Source: Sulfidibacterium sp964456625
Lineage (GTDB): Bacteria; Bacteroidota; Bacteroidia; Bacteroidales; F082
Assembly (NCBI GenBank): GCA_964456625.1
Contig: CAYWBO010000045.1
Location: 1 to 24,125 of the forward strand
DNA: 24,125 nucleotides
Direction of reading: 5' to 3'
The position numbers were made by a program, and so were the translations under genes. The notes beneath the pieces are model-generated. The model ran no database searches. It saw only the letters and a list, made by a program, of their open reading frames with translations, and was not told the DNA's origin. Each line of letters opens with the position of its first letter. Position 1 is the stretch's first letter. Positions 14,036-22,583 of the stretch are shown here, one piece after another.

Positions 14036-14611
14036 ATGGCACCAAGATCCAGCAAACAATTCGAAGAAATCAGACAGACCCGTAAGGAAGCCCTGGTAAA
14101 TGCTGCCATGGAATTGTTTGCCAGCAACGGCTTCGGCGGGACCTCCATCAGCAACATTGCTAAAAAAGCGGGGGTTTCCAAAGGATTGGTTTACAACTAT
14201 TTTGAAAACAAAGAAGCGCTGGTAAAGGAAATCGTCATGGAAGGCATCCAGGAGATCATGAAAGAGATGGACTTCAATTTCTCACAGAATATGACGCGGG
14301 AACTCATGATTGACATGTTGGATAAGAATCTTAACTTAATCAAAAATAACAGCGATTACTGGAAACTTTATATTGCCGTAATTGCTCAACCGGCTGTGAT
14401 CGAACTGGTAAAAGAAGAGATTTTTCAAGTAATGGGGGCTTATTTCATGGCCATAGGGCAGTATTATGAAGAAAAAGGGGCGAAAAATCCAATCGCTTAC
14501 GCCTACCTCCTCGGCGCCATTTTGGACGGGATCGGATTAGACAGCCTTTATGATCCTGAGAATTATCCCTTTGCAGAGATCCGGGAAATTATAATAGAAA
14601 AGTTGATTTGA
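14036..14611 (+). CDS. TetR/AcrR-family transcriptional repressor
   Basis: The 191-residue protein has a standard TetR N-terminal helix-turn-helix: helix 1 at about 13-31, then TSISNIAKKAGVSKGLVYNY at residues 36-55, followed by FENKEALV. The C-terminal ligand-binding half (about 60-191) is helical and has no assignable specificity. The operator overlapping its own promoter suggests autorepression, and derepression by a ligand would switch on the envelope-transport genes. The LolA-like gene starts 6 nt after the stop, so the regulator and its target system share an mRNA. Confidence 0.9.
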   Translation: MAPRSSKQFEEIRQTRKEALVNAAMELFASNGFGGTSISNIAKKAGVSKGLVYNYFENKEALVKEIVMEGIQEIMKEMDFNFSQNMTRELMIDMLDKNLNLIKNNSDYWKLYIAVIAQPAVIELVKEEIFQVMGAYFMAIGQYYEEKGAKNPIAYAYLLGAILDGIGLDSLYDPENYPFAEIREIIIEKLI

Positions 14612-14617
14612 TAGCAT

Positions 14618-15360
14618 ATGAAAACACGTTCATTTAAAATCTGTGGCCTTCTTTTGGCTGCATCCCTTTTGATGTCTGTTCCCGTAAAGGCCCAGACCAT
14701 GACCGCCAAAGAGCTGGTTAATAAATCTTACAATTTGTTTTTGGGAAAAAGCAGTTTTAGTATTATGACCATGGAAATCATTCGCCCCAGCTGGCAGCGA
14801 AGTATCGAAATGCAGGCATGGTCGCTGGGCGATCAATACTATATCGCACTCATCACACAACCGGCACGCGACAAGGGAGAAGTCTTCCTGAAATACGATA
14901 AGGACATGTGGAATTTTATCCCGGCCATCAACAGGGTCATCAAAATTCCGCCCAGCATGATGATGCAATCGTGGATGGGTTCGGATTTCACCAACAACGA
15001 TCTGATGAAACAAAACAGCATCGTGGAAGATTATACCCATAAATACAACGGCAGTGTCGCCATCGACGGTTACGACTGCTACGAAGTGGATCTCACGCCG
15101 TTGCCCGATGCAGCCGTGGTTTGGGGATCCATCAAAATGTGGATCGCCAAAAAGAACTTCAACATGCTGAAAGCAGGGTTCTATGACACCCATGGCAAGC
15201 TGGTGAAGACGGAAACCGCTTCAGATTTGAAAGTCATGGGAGGCCGGTTGCTGCCCACGCTGCTGGAGATGACTTCCAACACCAAACCGGGAGATAAGAC
15301 GGTCATTCACATCTTGTATGAGGAATTTGACGTAAAAGGGATCAACCTGCCGTTCTTTTC
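14618..15360 (+). CDS. Periplasmic LolA-like outer-membrane lipoprotein-sorting protein (3' end lost in a gap)
   Basis: 247 residues are visible. A signal peptide with likely cleavage after Ala25 (VKA-Q) is followed by an open beta-barrel with a lid, as in LolA/LolB-like proteins. The family landmark PPSMMMQSWMGSDFTN at about 111-126 identifies the LolA-like group annotated as outer membrane lipoprotein-sorting protein, which in other genomes accompanies RND or ABC exporters. The role is to carry a lipid or lipoprotein through the periplasm by holding its acyl chains. The last strand should end a dozen or so residues beyond the gap edge; it is hidden by the N run. Downstream genes encode the permeases and ATPase it would work with. 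Confidence 0.85.
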
Positions 15361-15460
15361 NNNNNNNNNNNNNNNNNNNNNNNNNNNNNNNNNNNNNNNN
15401 NNNNNNNNNNNNNNNNNNNNNNNNNNNNNNNNNNNNNNNNNNNNNNNNNNNNNNNNNNNN
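15361..15460. other. Scaffold gap of 100 N
   Basis: Exactly 100 N is a customary placeholder for unknown length. The paralogous permease predicts about 69 missing residues (207 nt) on the right side, plus the end of the LolA-like gene and a spacer, so the true gap is more likely near 250-270 nt. The open frame running through the N run is a coincidence of frame. Confidence 0.9.
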
Positions 15461-16468
15461 GACCGTGCTTTTTTTGAGCCCAAGGGAATGGAGAAAACAT
15501 TCGAAAGCATACCCGGCATAAAAAATGTACTACCCGGATTACAGACCTTTTCTCTGGCCTCCTACGGCAATCAAACCAAGGGGATCCTGGTTTCAGGCAT
15601 CGATCCCGGGCTGCAGAACAAACAAACCAACCTTTCCGGGAAAATCGTCAGCGGCAAATATCTCACCGCTCCCGATGAAGTACTGATCGGTGACCAGCTG
15701 GCCAAATTCCTGAAAATCGGTGTTGGTGACAGTTTGGTTTTGCTGGGACAAGGATACCGGGGACTTACCGCTTACGGCATTTACAAGGTAGCCGGGATCT
15801 TCCATCTGCCCTCGCTGCAAATGAACAGCAGTCTTTTGTACATGAGCCTGACCGATGCACAAAATTTTGTCTATCCCTATCAAACCGGGCTGCTGACAGA
15901 CCTCTCCGTTTTTTTGAACAGTCAGTCGGAGCAGAAAAGTGTACAGGCAGCCCTGGCAGAAAAACTGGGGAAGAAGTTTGAAGTAATTCCGTGGCAGACC
16001 ATGCTTTCTGATATTTTACAAACCATCCATGTGGATAATGTGGGCGGTCAGTTTATGCTGATGATCCTTTATGTGATCGCTGCTTTCGGTATTTTCAGCA
16101 CCATTATGATGATGACCATGGAAAAACGAAAACAATATGCCGTGATGATCTCGGTGGGAATGCAGCGTAGCAGGCTGATCAGCGTCAGCGTGGTGGAAAC
16201 CTTCATCGTCGCCCTGATCGGAATCCTGGTGGGGCTAATGATCGCAACACCCATCCTGTATTACCTGCATTACAATCCCATACCCATGACGGGAGATATG
16301 GCCCAAATGTACCTCGAATTCAACATTCAGCCCATCCTGCCCTTCTCTATTAAAGCGCACATCTTCCTGAGTCAGACCATCATCGTCTTGTCTCTGTCCT
16401 TGCTGTCTGCGTTGTACCCTGTGATTTATCTTTCGAGATTTAACGTTTTGAGAGCTTTCAGACACTAA
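15461..16468 (+). CDS. FtsX/MacB-type ABC permease 1 (5' end lost in a gap)
   Basis: 335 residues remain, and they match residues 70-404 of the next permease in length and, by eye, in well over half of positions. Visible parts are the periplasmic MacB-like core (LQTFSLASYGNQTKGI, VLIGDQLAKFLKIGVGDSLVLLGQGY), then three C-terminal membrane segments (around ILYVIAAFGIFSTIMMM, ETFIVALIGILVGLMIA and TIIVLSLSLLSALYPVIY), with TMEKRKQYAVM between the first two. The family transmits ATP-driven motions to the periplasm to extract or push lipidic substrates. The first membrane helix is in the gap. The stop is 11 nt before permease 2. Confidence 0.85.
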   Translation, partial: DRAFFEPKGMEKTFESIPGIKNVLPGLQTFSLASYGNQTKGILVSGIDPGLQNKQTNLSGKIVSGKYLTAPDEVLIGDQLAKFLKIGVGDSLVLLGQGYRGLTAYGIYKVAGIFHLPSLQMNSSLLYMSLTDAQNFVYPYQTGLLTDLSVFLNSQSEQKSVQAALAEKLGKKFEVIPWQTMLSDILQTIHVDNVGGQFMLMILYVIAAFGIFSTIMMMTMEKRKQYAVMISVGMQRSRLISVSVVETFIVALIGILVGLMIATPILYYLHYNPIPMTGDMAQMYLEFNIQPILPFSIKAHIFLSQTIIVLSLSLLSALYPVIYLSRFNVLRAFRH

Positions 16469-16479
16469 AAAACAAAAAG

Positions 16480-17694
16480 ATGTTACTGTCCATCGCCTGG
16501 AGAAATATCTGGAGAAACCGCCGCAGGACTTTGATTGCGGCAGGAGCCGTATTTATGGCATTGGCGTTGGCACTGGTGATGCTCTCTATGAAATACGGCT
16601 CCTTCGAACAAATGATAGGAGCCGGTGTGAACCAGGTGGGTGACCTTCAGATCCACGACTCCGGTTATTGGGAAAATAAAAGTATCGATCATGCTTTTTT
16701 TGACAACCAGGATATACAACGGATTTTAAAGGAATTTCCGGAGATCAAAAGAGTGATCCCGCACTTGCAGACATTCTCTCTGGCTTCCTACGGAACACAG
16801 ACCAAGGGGATCATGGTTTCGGGCATCGATCCAAAACTCGAAGATGAACAGCTCGGATTGTCGCGAAAGATCATCAAAGGTCATTATCTGCAGAAAGACA
16901 ACGAAGTACTGATCGGTGATAATATGGCCGAATTCCTGAAGATCGGTGTCGGTGACAGCATTGTGTTGCTGGGACAGGGATACAGAGGCATCACTTCTTA
17001 CGGAATTTATAAGATCGCCGGGATCTTTCACCTGCCGTCACAACAGATGAACAGCAGCGTTTTATACATGAACCTGAGTGACGCCCAGAACTTTGTATAT
17101 CCCTATCAGAAAGGGCTGCTCACAGGATTTTCCATTTACCTCGACAAACCTTCTCAGGCGGAAAAAGCCGTACCGAAGATTAAGAAACAACTAGGAAAAA
17201 ACTACGAGGTGATCACATGGGAAACCATGTTATCGGAACTTTTACAAACCATAAAAATGGGCAAAGCCGCCAACCAGATTTTTGTTTTGATTTTATACGT
17301 TGTCGCTGCCTTCGGAATTTTCAGCACCGTGCTGATGATGACCATGGAAAAGCGAAAACAATATGCCGTGATGGTTTCCATCGGAATGAACCGCGGCAAG
17401 CTGGCCTGGATGAGCACGCTGGAGACTTTTATGGTTTCCATTGTGGGGGTGGTTGCCGCATTGGTGGTCATTGCACCCATCCTGTTTTACATGCACCTCC
17501 ATCCCATCCCGGTAACGGGCACCATGGCCAAGGTTTATCTGGAGTACAATATCGAGCCGGTCATGCCCTTTTCCATGAGTCCGTACCTCTTTTTCAGCCA
17601 GACACTGATCGTTTTGACCCTGTCATTTTTATCGGCCTTGTATCCGGTTATTTATGTATTTAGATTCAAAATATTAAACGCCTTCAGGCACTAA
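16480..17694 (+). CDS. FtsX/MacB-type ABC permease 2, paralogue of permease 1
   Basis: The 404-residue inner-membrane protein starts with the coupling helix AWRNIWRNRRRT, a first membrane helix (about 18-36), a periplasmic domain of about 220 residues, and three C-terminal membrane segments with FtsX-like features (GIFSTVLMMTMEKRKQYAV). It is closely related to permease 1, so the two probably arose by tandem duplication. Homologues are annotated as LolC/E-like or MacB-like. Its likely role is to form, with another permease, the membrane part of an ABC machine that handles lipids or lipoproteins at the periplasmic face. The gene ends 10 nt before permease 3. Confidence 0.88.
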   Translation: MLLSIAWRNIWRNRRRTLIAAGAVFMALALALVMLSMKYGSFEQMIGAGVNQVGDLQIHDSGYWENKSIDHAFFDNQDIQRILKEFPEIKRVIPHLQTFSLASYGTQTKGIMVSGIDPKLEDEQLGLSRKIIKGHYLQKDNEVLIGDNMAEFLKIGVGDSIVLLGQGYRGITSYGIYKIAGIFHLPSQQMNSSVLYMNLSDAQNFVYPYQKGLLTGFSIYLDKPSQAEKAVPKIKKQLGKNYEVITWETMLSELLQTIKMGKAANQIFVLILYVVAAFGIFSTVLMMTMEKRKQYAVMVSIGMNRGKLAWMSTLETFMVSIVGVVAALVVIAPILFYMHLHPIPVTGTMAKVYLEYNIEPVMPFSMSPYLFFSQTLIVLTLSFLSALYPVIYVFRFKILNAFRH

Positions 17695-17704
17695 ACTTAA
17701 GATT

Positions 17705-18943
17705 ATGTTATTTGCCATTGCATGGAGAAATTTATGGAGAAACAAACTTCGCAGTTCGGTGATTTTTGTCTCCATCGCGGTTGGGATCATCGGGGCTGTA
17801 TTTTCCGGCGGCTTTATGGCGGGAATGGCGGATCAGCGTGAAGATGCTGCCATCGCAAACGAAGTCTCCAACATTCAGATCCACAATCCCGAATTTCTTT
17901 TAAACGAGGAAGCCCGATATATGGTTCCGGAGGCCCGGGAAAAAGTCAGGGAAATAGAAAAAATCCCGCAGGTGAAAGGCGTCAGCGACCGTCTGAAAAT
18001 CACAGGGATGGCCGCCTCTGCCAACGCCGGAGCCGGAGTCACCATTCGGGGTGTAAACATCGCCCAGGAGCTGAAAGTCAGCGACATCAACCAGTATGTC
18101 ATCCATGGAACCTATCTGGCACAGGATGACAAATTTCCGGCCGTGATCGGGCAGAAATTATCGCACAAACTCGATCTGGGGCTGGGAGATAAGATCATCA
18201 TCACCTTGTCGGATTCCAGCGGCACCATCACCAGCGGAGCTTTCACCATTGTGGGGATCTATAAAACATCCAACAATCAGTTTGACGAGTCCAATGTCTT
18301 CGTCAAGAAAAGCGATCTGGCCAAACTGGTGGGATATCCTGTCAGCGACGGAAATGAAATTGCCATCCGCCTGCACTCTAATCTGGACACTCCAATGGTT
18401 GTGGATAAACTGAATAAAATGATGGCCGGTGAAGTGCAGTCAAAAGAAATCATCATCCAAAGCTGGGATCAGATCCAGCCCCTGCTGAAATCCATGGTTG
18501 CCATGATGGATTATTTTTCCTATCTGTTTCTGATCATCATTATGGCAGCACTGGCATTTGCCATCATCAACACCATGCTGATGGCCGTGATGGAACGGAC
18601 AAGAGAAATCGGAATGCTGATGGCGCTGGGAATGAACAAGAAAAAGATCTTCAACATGATCCTGCTGGAAACGATTTTCCTTTCAGTGATCGGCGCATTA
18701 GTAGGGCTGGGAATCAGCATGCTGGTGGTGCACTACTTCGCCACTTACGGATTAGACCTGACGCACACCGCCAGCGGGTTGAACGCCTTCGGCTACAGTG
18801 CCCGTATTTTCTTCCGTGTCAACAACGGATTCTATCTGACGAGTCTGATTCTGGTGGTGATCATCGCCATCATTTCCGGAATTTCACCGGCATTAAAAGC
18901 TTTAAAATTACAGCCGGCAACGGCCATCAGAGAAAATAATTAA
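17705..18943 (+). CDS. FtsX/MacB-type ABC permease 3, divergent
   Basis: The 412-residue protein has the same layout: AWRNLWRNKLRS coupling helix, first membrane helix (about 17-36), MacB-like periplasmic core with VKGVSDRLKITGMAA and VIGQKLSHKLDLGLGDKI, then three membrane segments from about residue 275 and a short tail ending LKLQPATAIRENN, a typical FtsX-family C-terminus. TREIGMLMALGMNKKKIF is the cytoplasmic loop conserved in LolC/E and MacB. It is clearly more distant from permeases 1 and 2 than they are from each other. It could be the constant partner in a heterodimer with either one. The ATPase gene begins 21 nt later. Confidence 0.9.
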   Translation: MLFAIAWRNLWRNKLRSSVIFVSIAVGIIGAVFSGGFMAGMADQREDAAIANEVSNIQIHNPEFLLNEEARYMVPEAREKVREIEKIPQVKGVSDRLKITGMAASANAGAGVTIRGVNIAQELKVSDINQYVIHGTYLAQDDKFPAVIGQKLSHKLDLGLGDKIIITLSDSSGTITSGAFTIVGIYKTSNNQFDESNVFVKKSDLAKLVGYPVSDGNEIAIRLHSNLDTPMVVDKLNKMMAGEVQSKEIIIQSWDQIQPLLKSMVAMMDYFSYLFLIIIMAALAFAIINTMLMAVMERTREIGMLMALGMNKKKIFNMILLETIFLSVIGALVGLGISMLVVHYFATYGLDLTHTASGLNAFGYSARIFFRVNNGFYLTSLILVVIIAIISGISPALKALKLQPATAIRENN

Positions 18944-18964
18944 TGATCCTTTAAATATAAGACC

Positions 18965-19654
18965 ATGAGTATCATTCAAGCAAAAAACATTTATAAAACG
19001 TACAACGAAACCAACGTTCCGGTGCATGCACTCAACGGTGTCGATCTGGAAATCGAAAAGGGGGAGTTTACCGCCATCGTCGGGCCATCGGGTTCCGGGA
19101 AAACCACGTTGCTGAACATCATCGGCGGACTGGACCTGCCTTCGGAAGGCGATATTTTTATCGAAGGAACAAACCTGAAGAGCTTAAGTTCCAGAAAACT
19201 GATCGATTTCAGACTTCACAACATCGGTTTTGTGTTCCAGGCCTACAACCTGATCCCCGTGCTGACCGCACTGGAAAACACAGAATTCATTCTGGAGCTG
19301 CAGGGCGTTCCGAAAAAAGAGCGGGAGAAAAAAGCCATGGAAATCCTTCAGACGGTAGACATCGCCGACAAAAGGGACCACAAACCGGGGCAGCTTTCGG
19401 GAGGACAGCAGCAACGCGTGGCCGTGGCCCGCGCCCTGGCATCGCAGCCTAAATACATCATCGCCGACGAGCCTACGGCCAACCTGGATTCCAAATCAAC
19501 GGAAGAGCTGCTGACGCTGATGAAGAAAATGAATGAAAAATTTGAAACCACCTTCGTCTTTGCCACCCATGACCAGCGGGTGATGGACAAAGCACGTCGT
19601 ATCGTCACCATCGAAGACGGGAAGGTGGTGAGTGACGAAACTTTTGATCGTTAA
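18965..19654 (+). CDS. LolD/MacB-type ABC ATPase
   Basis: The 229-residue ATPase is complete: Walker A GPSGSGKTT at 40-48, Q-loop in FVFQAYNLIPVLTALEN, signature LSGGQQQR at 144-151, Walker B YIIADEP at 164-170 and H-loop FATHDQRVM. The Q-loop context and the length (LolD is about 230) place it in the LolD/MacB/FtsE subgroup that works with FtsX-type permeases by mechanotransmission. It is the only ATPase for three permeases in the operon, so all probably share it. A possible overlapping GTG start of the next gene lies inside its 3' end but is not favoured. Confidence 0.92.
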   Translation: MSIIQAKNIYKTYNETNVPVHALNGVDLEIEKGEFTAIVGPSGSGKTTLLNIIGGLDLPSEGDIFIEGTNLKSLSSRKLIDFRLHNIGFVFQAYNLIPVLTALENTEFILELQGVPKKEREKKAMEILQTVDIADKRDHKPGQLSGGQQQRVAVARALASQPKYIIADEPTANLDSKSTEELLTLMKKMNEKFETTFVFATHDQRVMDKARRIVTIEDGKVVSDETFDR

Positions 19655-19670
19655 AAAAGCCTTTGGATTC

Positions 19671-19755
19671 ATGTTAAAAAAAATGAGAACAGCCCACACC
19701 TCCGGATTACAAATCCGGAAGAGCAAAAAGATGTTAAAGAAACTGAGAACAGTCC
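19671..19755. repeat. 60-bp-spaced direct repeat with a palindrome between
   Basis: The 25 nt from 19671 and from 19731 match at 22 positions (both begin ATGTTAAA and contain TGAGAACAG). Between them lies TCCGGATT-ACA-AATCCGGA (19701-19719), a perfect 8-bp stem. The upstream copy encodes MLKKMRTAH and the downstream one MLKKLRTVL, the real signal-peptide start. This is what an insertion of a small palindrome with duplication of its target would leave. Confidence 0.55.
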
Positions 19756-20897
19756 TTATCCTCAGCATAACGTTTCTTTTTGCGGGTCAAACCGTTGCCC
19801 AGAGCGGGAACAATGTCTCTATCAAAGGTTTTGTGGAATACAACAACACAGTCTGGGCACCGCCTTTGCGACAGTCGTGGATGGAGCTTTCAGGCGTTTA
19901 CAACCGCCTTGACTTTAACTGGTTCCCCAGCAATCATTTCAATTTTCAGGTCGGGATGCGCAACAATTTTAATTTTGGTTCCATGCTGGCCCGGTTTTCT
20001 CCGCTGTATTCCAATTACCTCACGGAAGACAACGGTTTCATGGATCTGACCTTTAACCTGGCCCACGATTCTTCCTATGTTTTCTATTCCAATTTAGACC
20101 GGTTGAATTTCAAACTCAGTTTCAGCAAACTGGAAGTTACCATCGGAAGGCAACGTATCAACTGGGGCATCAACACGGTGTGGAATCCCAATGATATTTT
20201 CAACACCTACAATTATTTCGATTTCGACTATGTGGAGCGTCCCGGCAGTGATGCCGTGTTGGTGCAATATTACACCGGAGCATTGTCGTCGTTACAGATT
20301 GCGGCAAAACTAGATCACAAACACCAGCTGACGGCTGCCGCCATGTACAAATTCAATCTGAAAAATTACGACATTCAGCTTCTGGGTGGCGTGATGGATC
20401 AGGATTTTGTGGCCGGATTCGGCTGGGCGGGACAAATCAAAGGCGCCGGTTTCACAGGGGAAGCCAGTTATTTCAGAGATACGAAAACCTTCAGCCATAC
20501 GACCGGGCAATGGGTGATTTCTGTCAGCGGGAACTACACGCTGAAAAGCGGGCTGTTCCTCAATGCCTCCGCAATCTACAACAGCACGGGTTCAAAAGGT
20601 CCGGCAGGTTTCAACAACTTTCTGCAACTCGCTAACCTTTCGCCGAAAACCCTCACCCTTTCACGCATGAACTGGTTTGCAGAAGCCTCCTACCCTGTCA
20701 CGCCTTTGATCAAAGCCGACGTGTCCTCCATCTTAAATCCTTATGATCATTCCGCCTTTTTTGGCCCTTCCTTGGATTTCAGCCTGACAGAAAACCTGGA
20801 ACTCTTCGTTATGGGACAGGTTTTCATGGGCAAACAGGCTACAGAATACGGCGACTACGGCCAAATGTATTACATGCGCCTGAAGTGGTCATTTTAA
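19731..20897 (+). CDS. Outer-membrane beta-barrel protein of the LolA/ABC operon
   Basis: The protein has 388 residues when started at ATG 19731, which opens directly on a signal peptide (MLKKLRTVLILSITFLFAG, cleavage near AQ-S). In-frame starts at 19671 and 19632 would add charged, non-signal residues. The rest is amphipathic beta strands ending in Phe. A segment GRQRINWG at 139-146, followed by WNPNDIFN and ERPGSDAV, resembles the barrel proteins of the DUF1302 type that accompany LolA-like proteins and RND exporters elsewhere. That resemblance is from recall and needs a profile search. As last gene of the operon it would supply the outer-membrane end of the transport route. Substrate unknown. 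Confidence 0.75.
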   Translation: MLKKLRTVLILSITFLFAGQTVAQSGNNVSIKGFVEYNNTVWAPPLRQSWMELSGVYNRLDFNWFPSNHFNFQVGMRNNFNFGSMLARFSPLYSNYLTEDNGFMDLTFNLAHDSSYVFYSNLDRLNFKLSFSKLEVTIGRQRINWGINTVWNPNDIFNTYNYFDFDYVERPGSDAVLVQYYTGALSSLQIAAKLDHKHQLTAAAMYKFNLKNYDIQLLGGVMDQDFVAGFGWAGQIKGAGFTGEASYFRDTKTFSHTTGQWVISVSGNYTLKSGLFLNASAIYNSTGSKGPAGFNNFLQLANLSPKTLTLSRMNWFAEASYPVTPLIKADVSSILNPYDHSAFFGPSLDFSLTENLELFVMGQVFMGKQATEYGDYGQMYYMRLKWSF

Positions 20898-21000
20898 AAA
20901 AGCCGTACTTCCATCACTGAAAACCGTTTCCTGAAAACCTATTTTTTGTAGGCGTATCCCTTATTTTGGCTTAATTTATCCGGTGTTTGAAGGTTCTTGT

Positions 21001-21008
21001 TACTTTTG
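21001..21008 (+). promoter_or_regulatory. -7 promoter element for pepD
   Basis: TACTTTTG matches TAnnTTTG exactly and ends 18 nt before the ATG at 21027. A TTG at the usual -33 distance is not present. Confidence 0.5.
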
Positions 21009-21026
21009 TAGTCATAAAATAAAATT

Positions 21027-22490
21027 ATGAACGAAGACTTAACAAAACTGGAACCGGCCAAGGTTTGGAAATTTTTTAGAGAAATCCTTTCCATTCCCCG
21101 GCCGTCAAAAAAAGAAGATAAAGTGGTCCGGTACCTTCTGGCTTTCGCCGAAGAGCGTAACCTGGAAGCTATAAAAGACGAAATAGGCAATGTGCTGATC
21201 AGAAAACCGGCAACACCCGGAATGGAGCACAAAAAGTCGGTGGTACTGCAGAGTCACATCGACATGGTGTGTGAGAAAAACAGTGATAAAGTTCATGATT
21301 TTGAGAACGATCCGATCGAGGCATATGTGGAAGACGGATGGGTAAAAGCCAACGGAACCACACTCGGCGGTGATGACGGAATCGGGGTAGCAGTGGAGCT
21401 GGCGTTGCTGGACTCGACTGACATTCCTCACGGGCCGTTGGAATGCCTTTTTACCATAGATGAAGAAACCGGCCTGACAGGAGCTTTCGGGTTGAAACCC
21501 GGCTTCCTGAAAAGTAACATTTTACTGAATCTGGATTCGGAAGACGAAGGACAGCTTTTCATCGGCTGTGCCGGAGGACAGGATACGCTGAACTGGTTGC
21601 CTTATAAAAAGGAAGCCGTTCCGGCAGGGTATCATTCGCTCAAGGTCATGGTTTCGGGACTGACCGGCGGGCATTCCGGTGACGACATTAACAAAAACCG
21701 GGGCAATGCCAACAAGATCCTGAACCGTTTCCTTTGGATGAACAAAGATAAGTATGGCATGAAACTCAGTATTTTTGACGGTGGAAACCTCAGAAACGCC
21801 ATCGCCCGCGAAGCTTTTGCCATCGTGATGTTACCTTCTGAAAAAGCAGAAGCACTTGTGTCCGAAGCCAAGGCCTTTGAAAATGTGATGAGAAATGAAT
21901 TTCACACTACCGAGCCCGGATTGCAGATATCAGTTACAGAAACCGAACAGCCGGAATACGTTATAGAGGATGCGGATTTCACAAAGCTGGTACAAGCTAT
22001 CTATGCCTGTCCCCACGGTGTAATCGCCATGTCACAGGATATCCCCAATTTCGTAGAAACCTCTACCAATCTGGCTTCCGTAAAGTTTAAGGAAGATGAA
22101 ATTGTAGTCACCACCAGTCAGCGCAGTTCGGTTGAATCCGAGAAATGGAATGTGACAAATATGATCACCAGCCTGTTCAGCCTGGCAGGAGGCCGTTCCA
22201 AAACGTCGGAAGGATATCCCGGATGGACGCCCAATCCCAATTCAGAAATTGTGGATCTTACGGAAAAGATGTACAAACAGCTTTTCAACGTGCAGCCCAA
22301 AGTGCTGGCAATTCACGCAGGGCTGGAATGCGGCCTGATCGGCGACAAATATCCTGAAATGGATATGGTTTCCTACGGTCCGACCATTAAAGGGGCACAC
22401 TCACCCGACGAAAGACTGGACATTGAGACGGTGGTAAAATTCTGGAAACTGACCCTGGAGGTTCTCAAAAACATTCCGGACGAAAAATAG
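21027..22490 (+). CDS. pepD: Aminoacyl-histidine dipeptidase (M20C, PepD-like)
   Basis: This 487-residue cytosolic peptidase has almost exactly the length of E. coli PepD. Metal and catalytic motifs are present: SHIDM with His77 and Asp79, GGDDGIGVA with Asp116 (bridging) and Asp117, DEETGLTGA with Glu146 and Glu147, and LNLDSEDEGQLFIGCAGG with the next ligand Asp. A dimerisation or lid domain occupies about 200-380, and the last His ligand is in GAHSPDE near the C-terminus. It cleaves dipeptides, including beta-Ala-His and other non-specific ones, using two zinc ions. It has its own promoter and no close operon partner. Confidence 0.95.
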   Translation: MNEDLTKLEPAKVWKFFREILSIPRPSKKEDKVVRYLLAFAEERNLEAIKDEIGNVLIRKPATPGMEHKKSVVLQSHIDMVCEKNSDKVHDFENDPIEAYVEDGWVKANGTTLGGDDGIGVAVELALLDSTDIPHGPLECLFTIDEETGLTGAFGLKPGFLKSNILLNLDSEDEGQLFIGCAGGQDTLNWLPYKKEAVPAGYHSLKVMVSGLTGGHSGDDINKNRGNANKILNRFLWMNKDKYGMKLSIFDGGNLRNAIAREAFAIVMLPSEKAEALVSEAKAFENVMRNEFHTTEPGLQISVTETEQPEYVIEDADFTKLVQAIYACPHGVIAMSQDIPNFVETSTNLASVKFKEDEIVVTTSQRSSVESEKWNVTNMITSLFSLAGGRSKTSEGYPGWTPNPNSEIVDLTEKMYKQLFNVQPKVLAIHAGLECGLIGDKYPEMDMVSYGPTIKGAHSPDERLDIETVVKFWKLTLEVLKNIPDEK

Positions 22491-22520
22491 TCTAACAAAG
22501 CACCCTGTCGAGACAAGTCA

Positions 22521-22553
22521 TTGCACGGCATTTCGTATTGTTGCTTATCTTTG
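22521..22553 (+). promoter_or_regulatory. Promoter of the beta-helix lipoprotein gene
   Basis: TATCTTTG (22546-22553) is a perfect -7 element, with a TTG (22521-22523) 22 nt before it. It ends 30 nt before the ATG at 22584. The open frame extends back to 22521 through the promoter, so that upstream part is not coding. Confidence 0.55.
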
Positions 22554-22583
22554 TTCAGAGCAATCTCATGCAAAAAAACAGGG

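Noticed and set aside
14618..16468. A single 616-residue protein combining LolA-like carrier and ABC permease
   Set aside because: The frame passes through 100 N; the right part lacks the N-terminal membrane helix of its paralogue, and the gap length is nominal.
19632..19730. Barrel protein starting at GTG 19632 or ATG 19671
   Set aside because: Both place charged residues ahead of the signal peptide at 19731, which alone gives a proper export signal.
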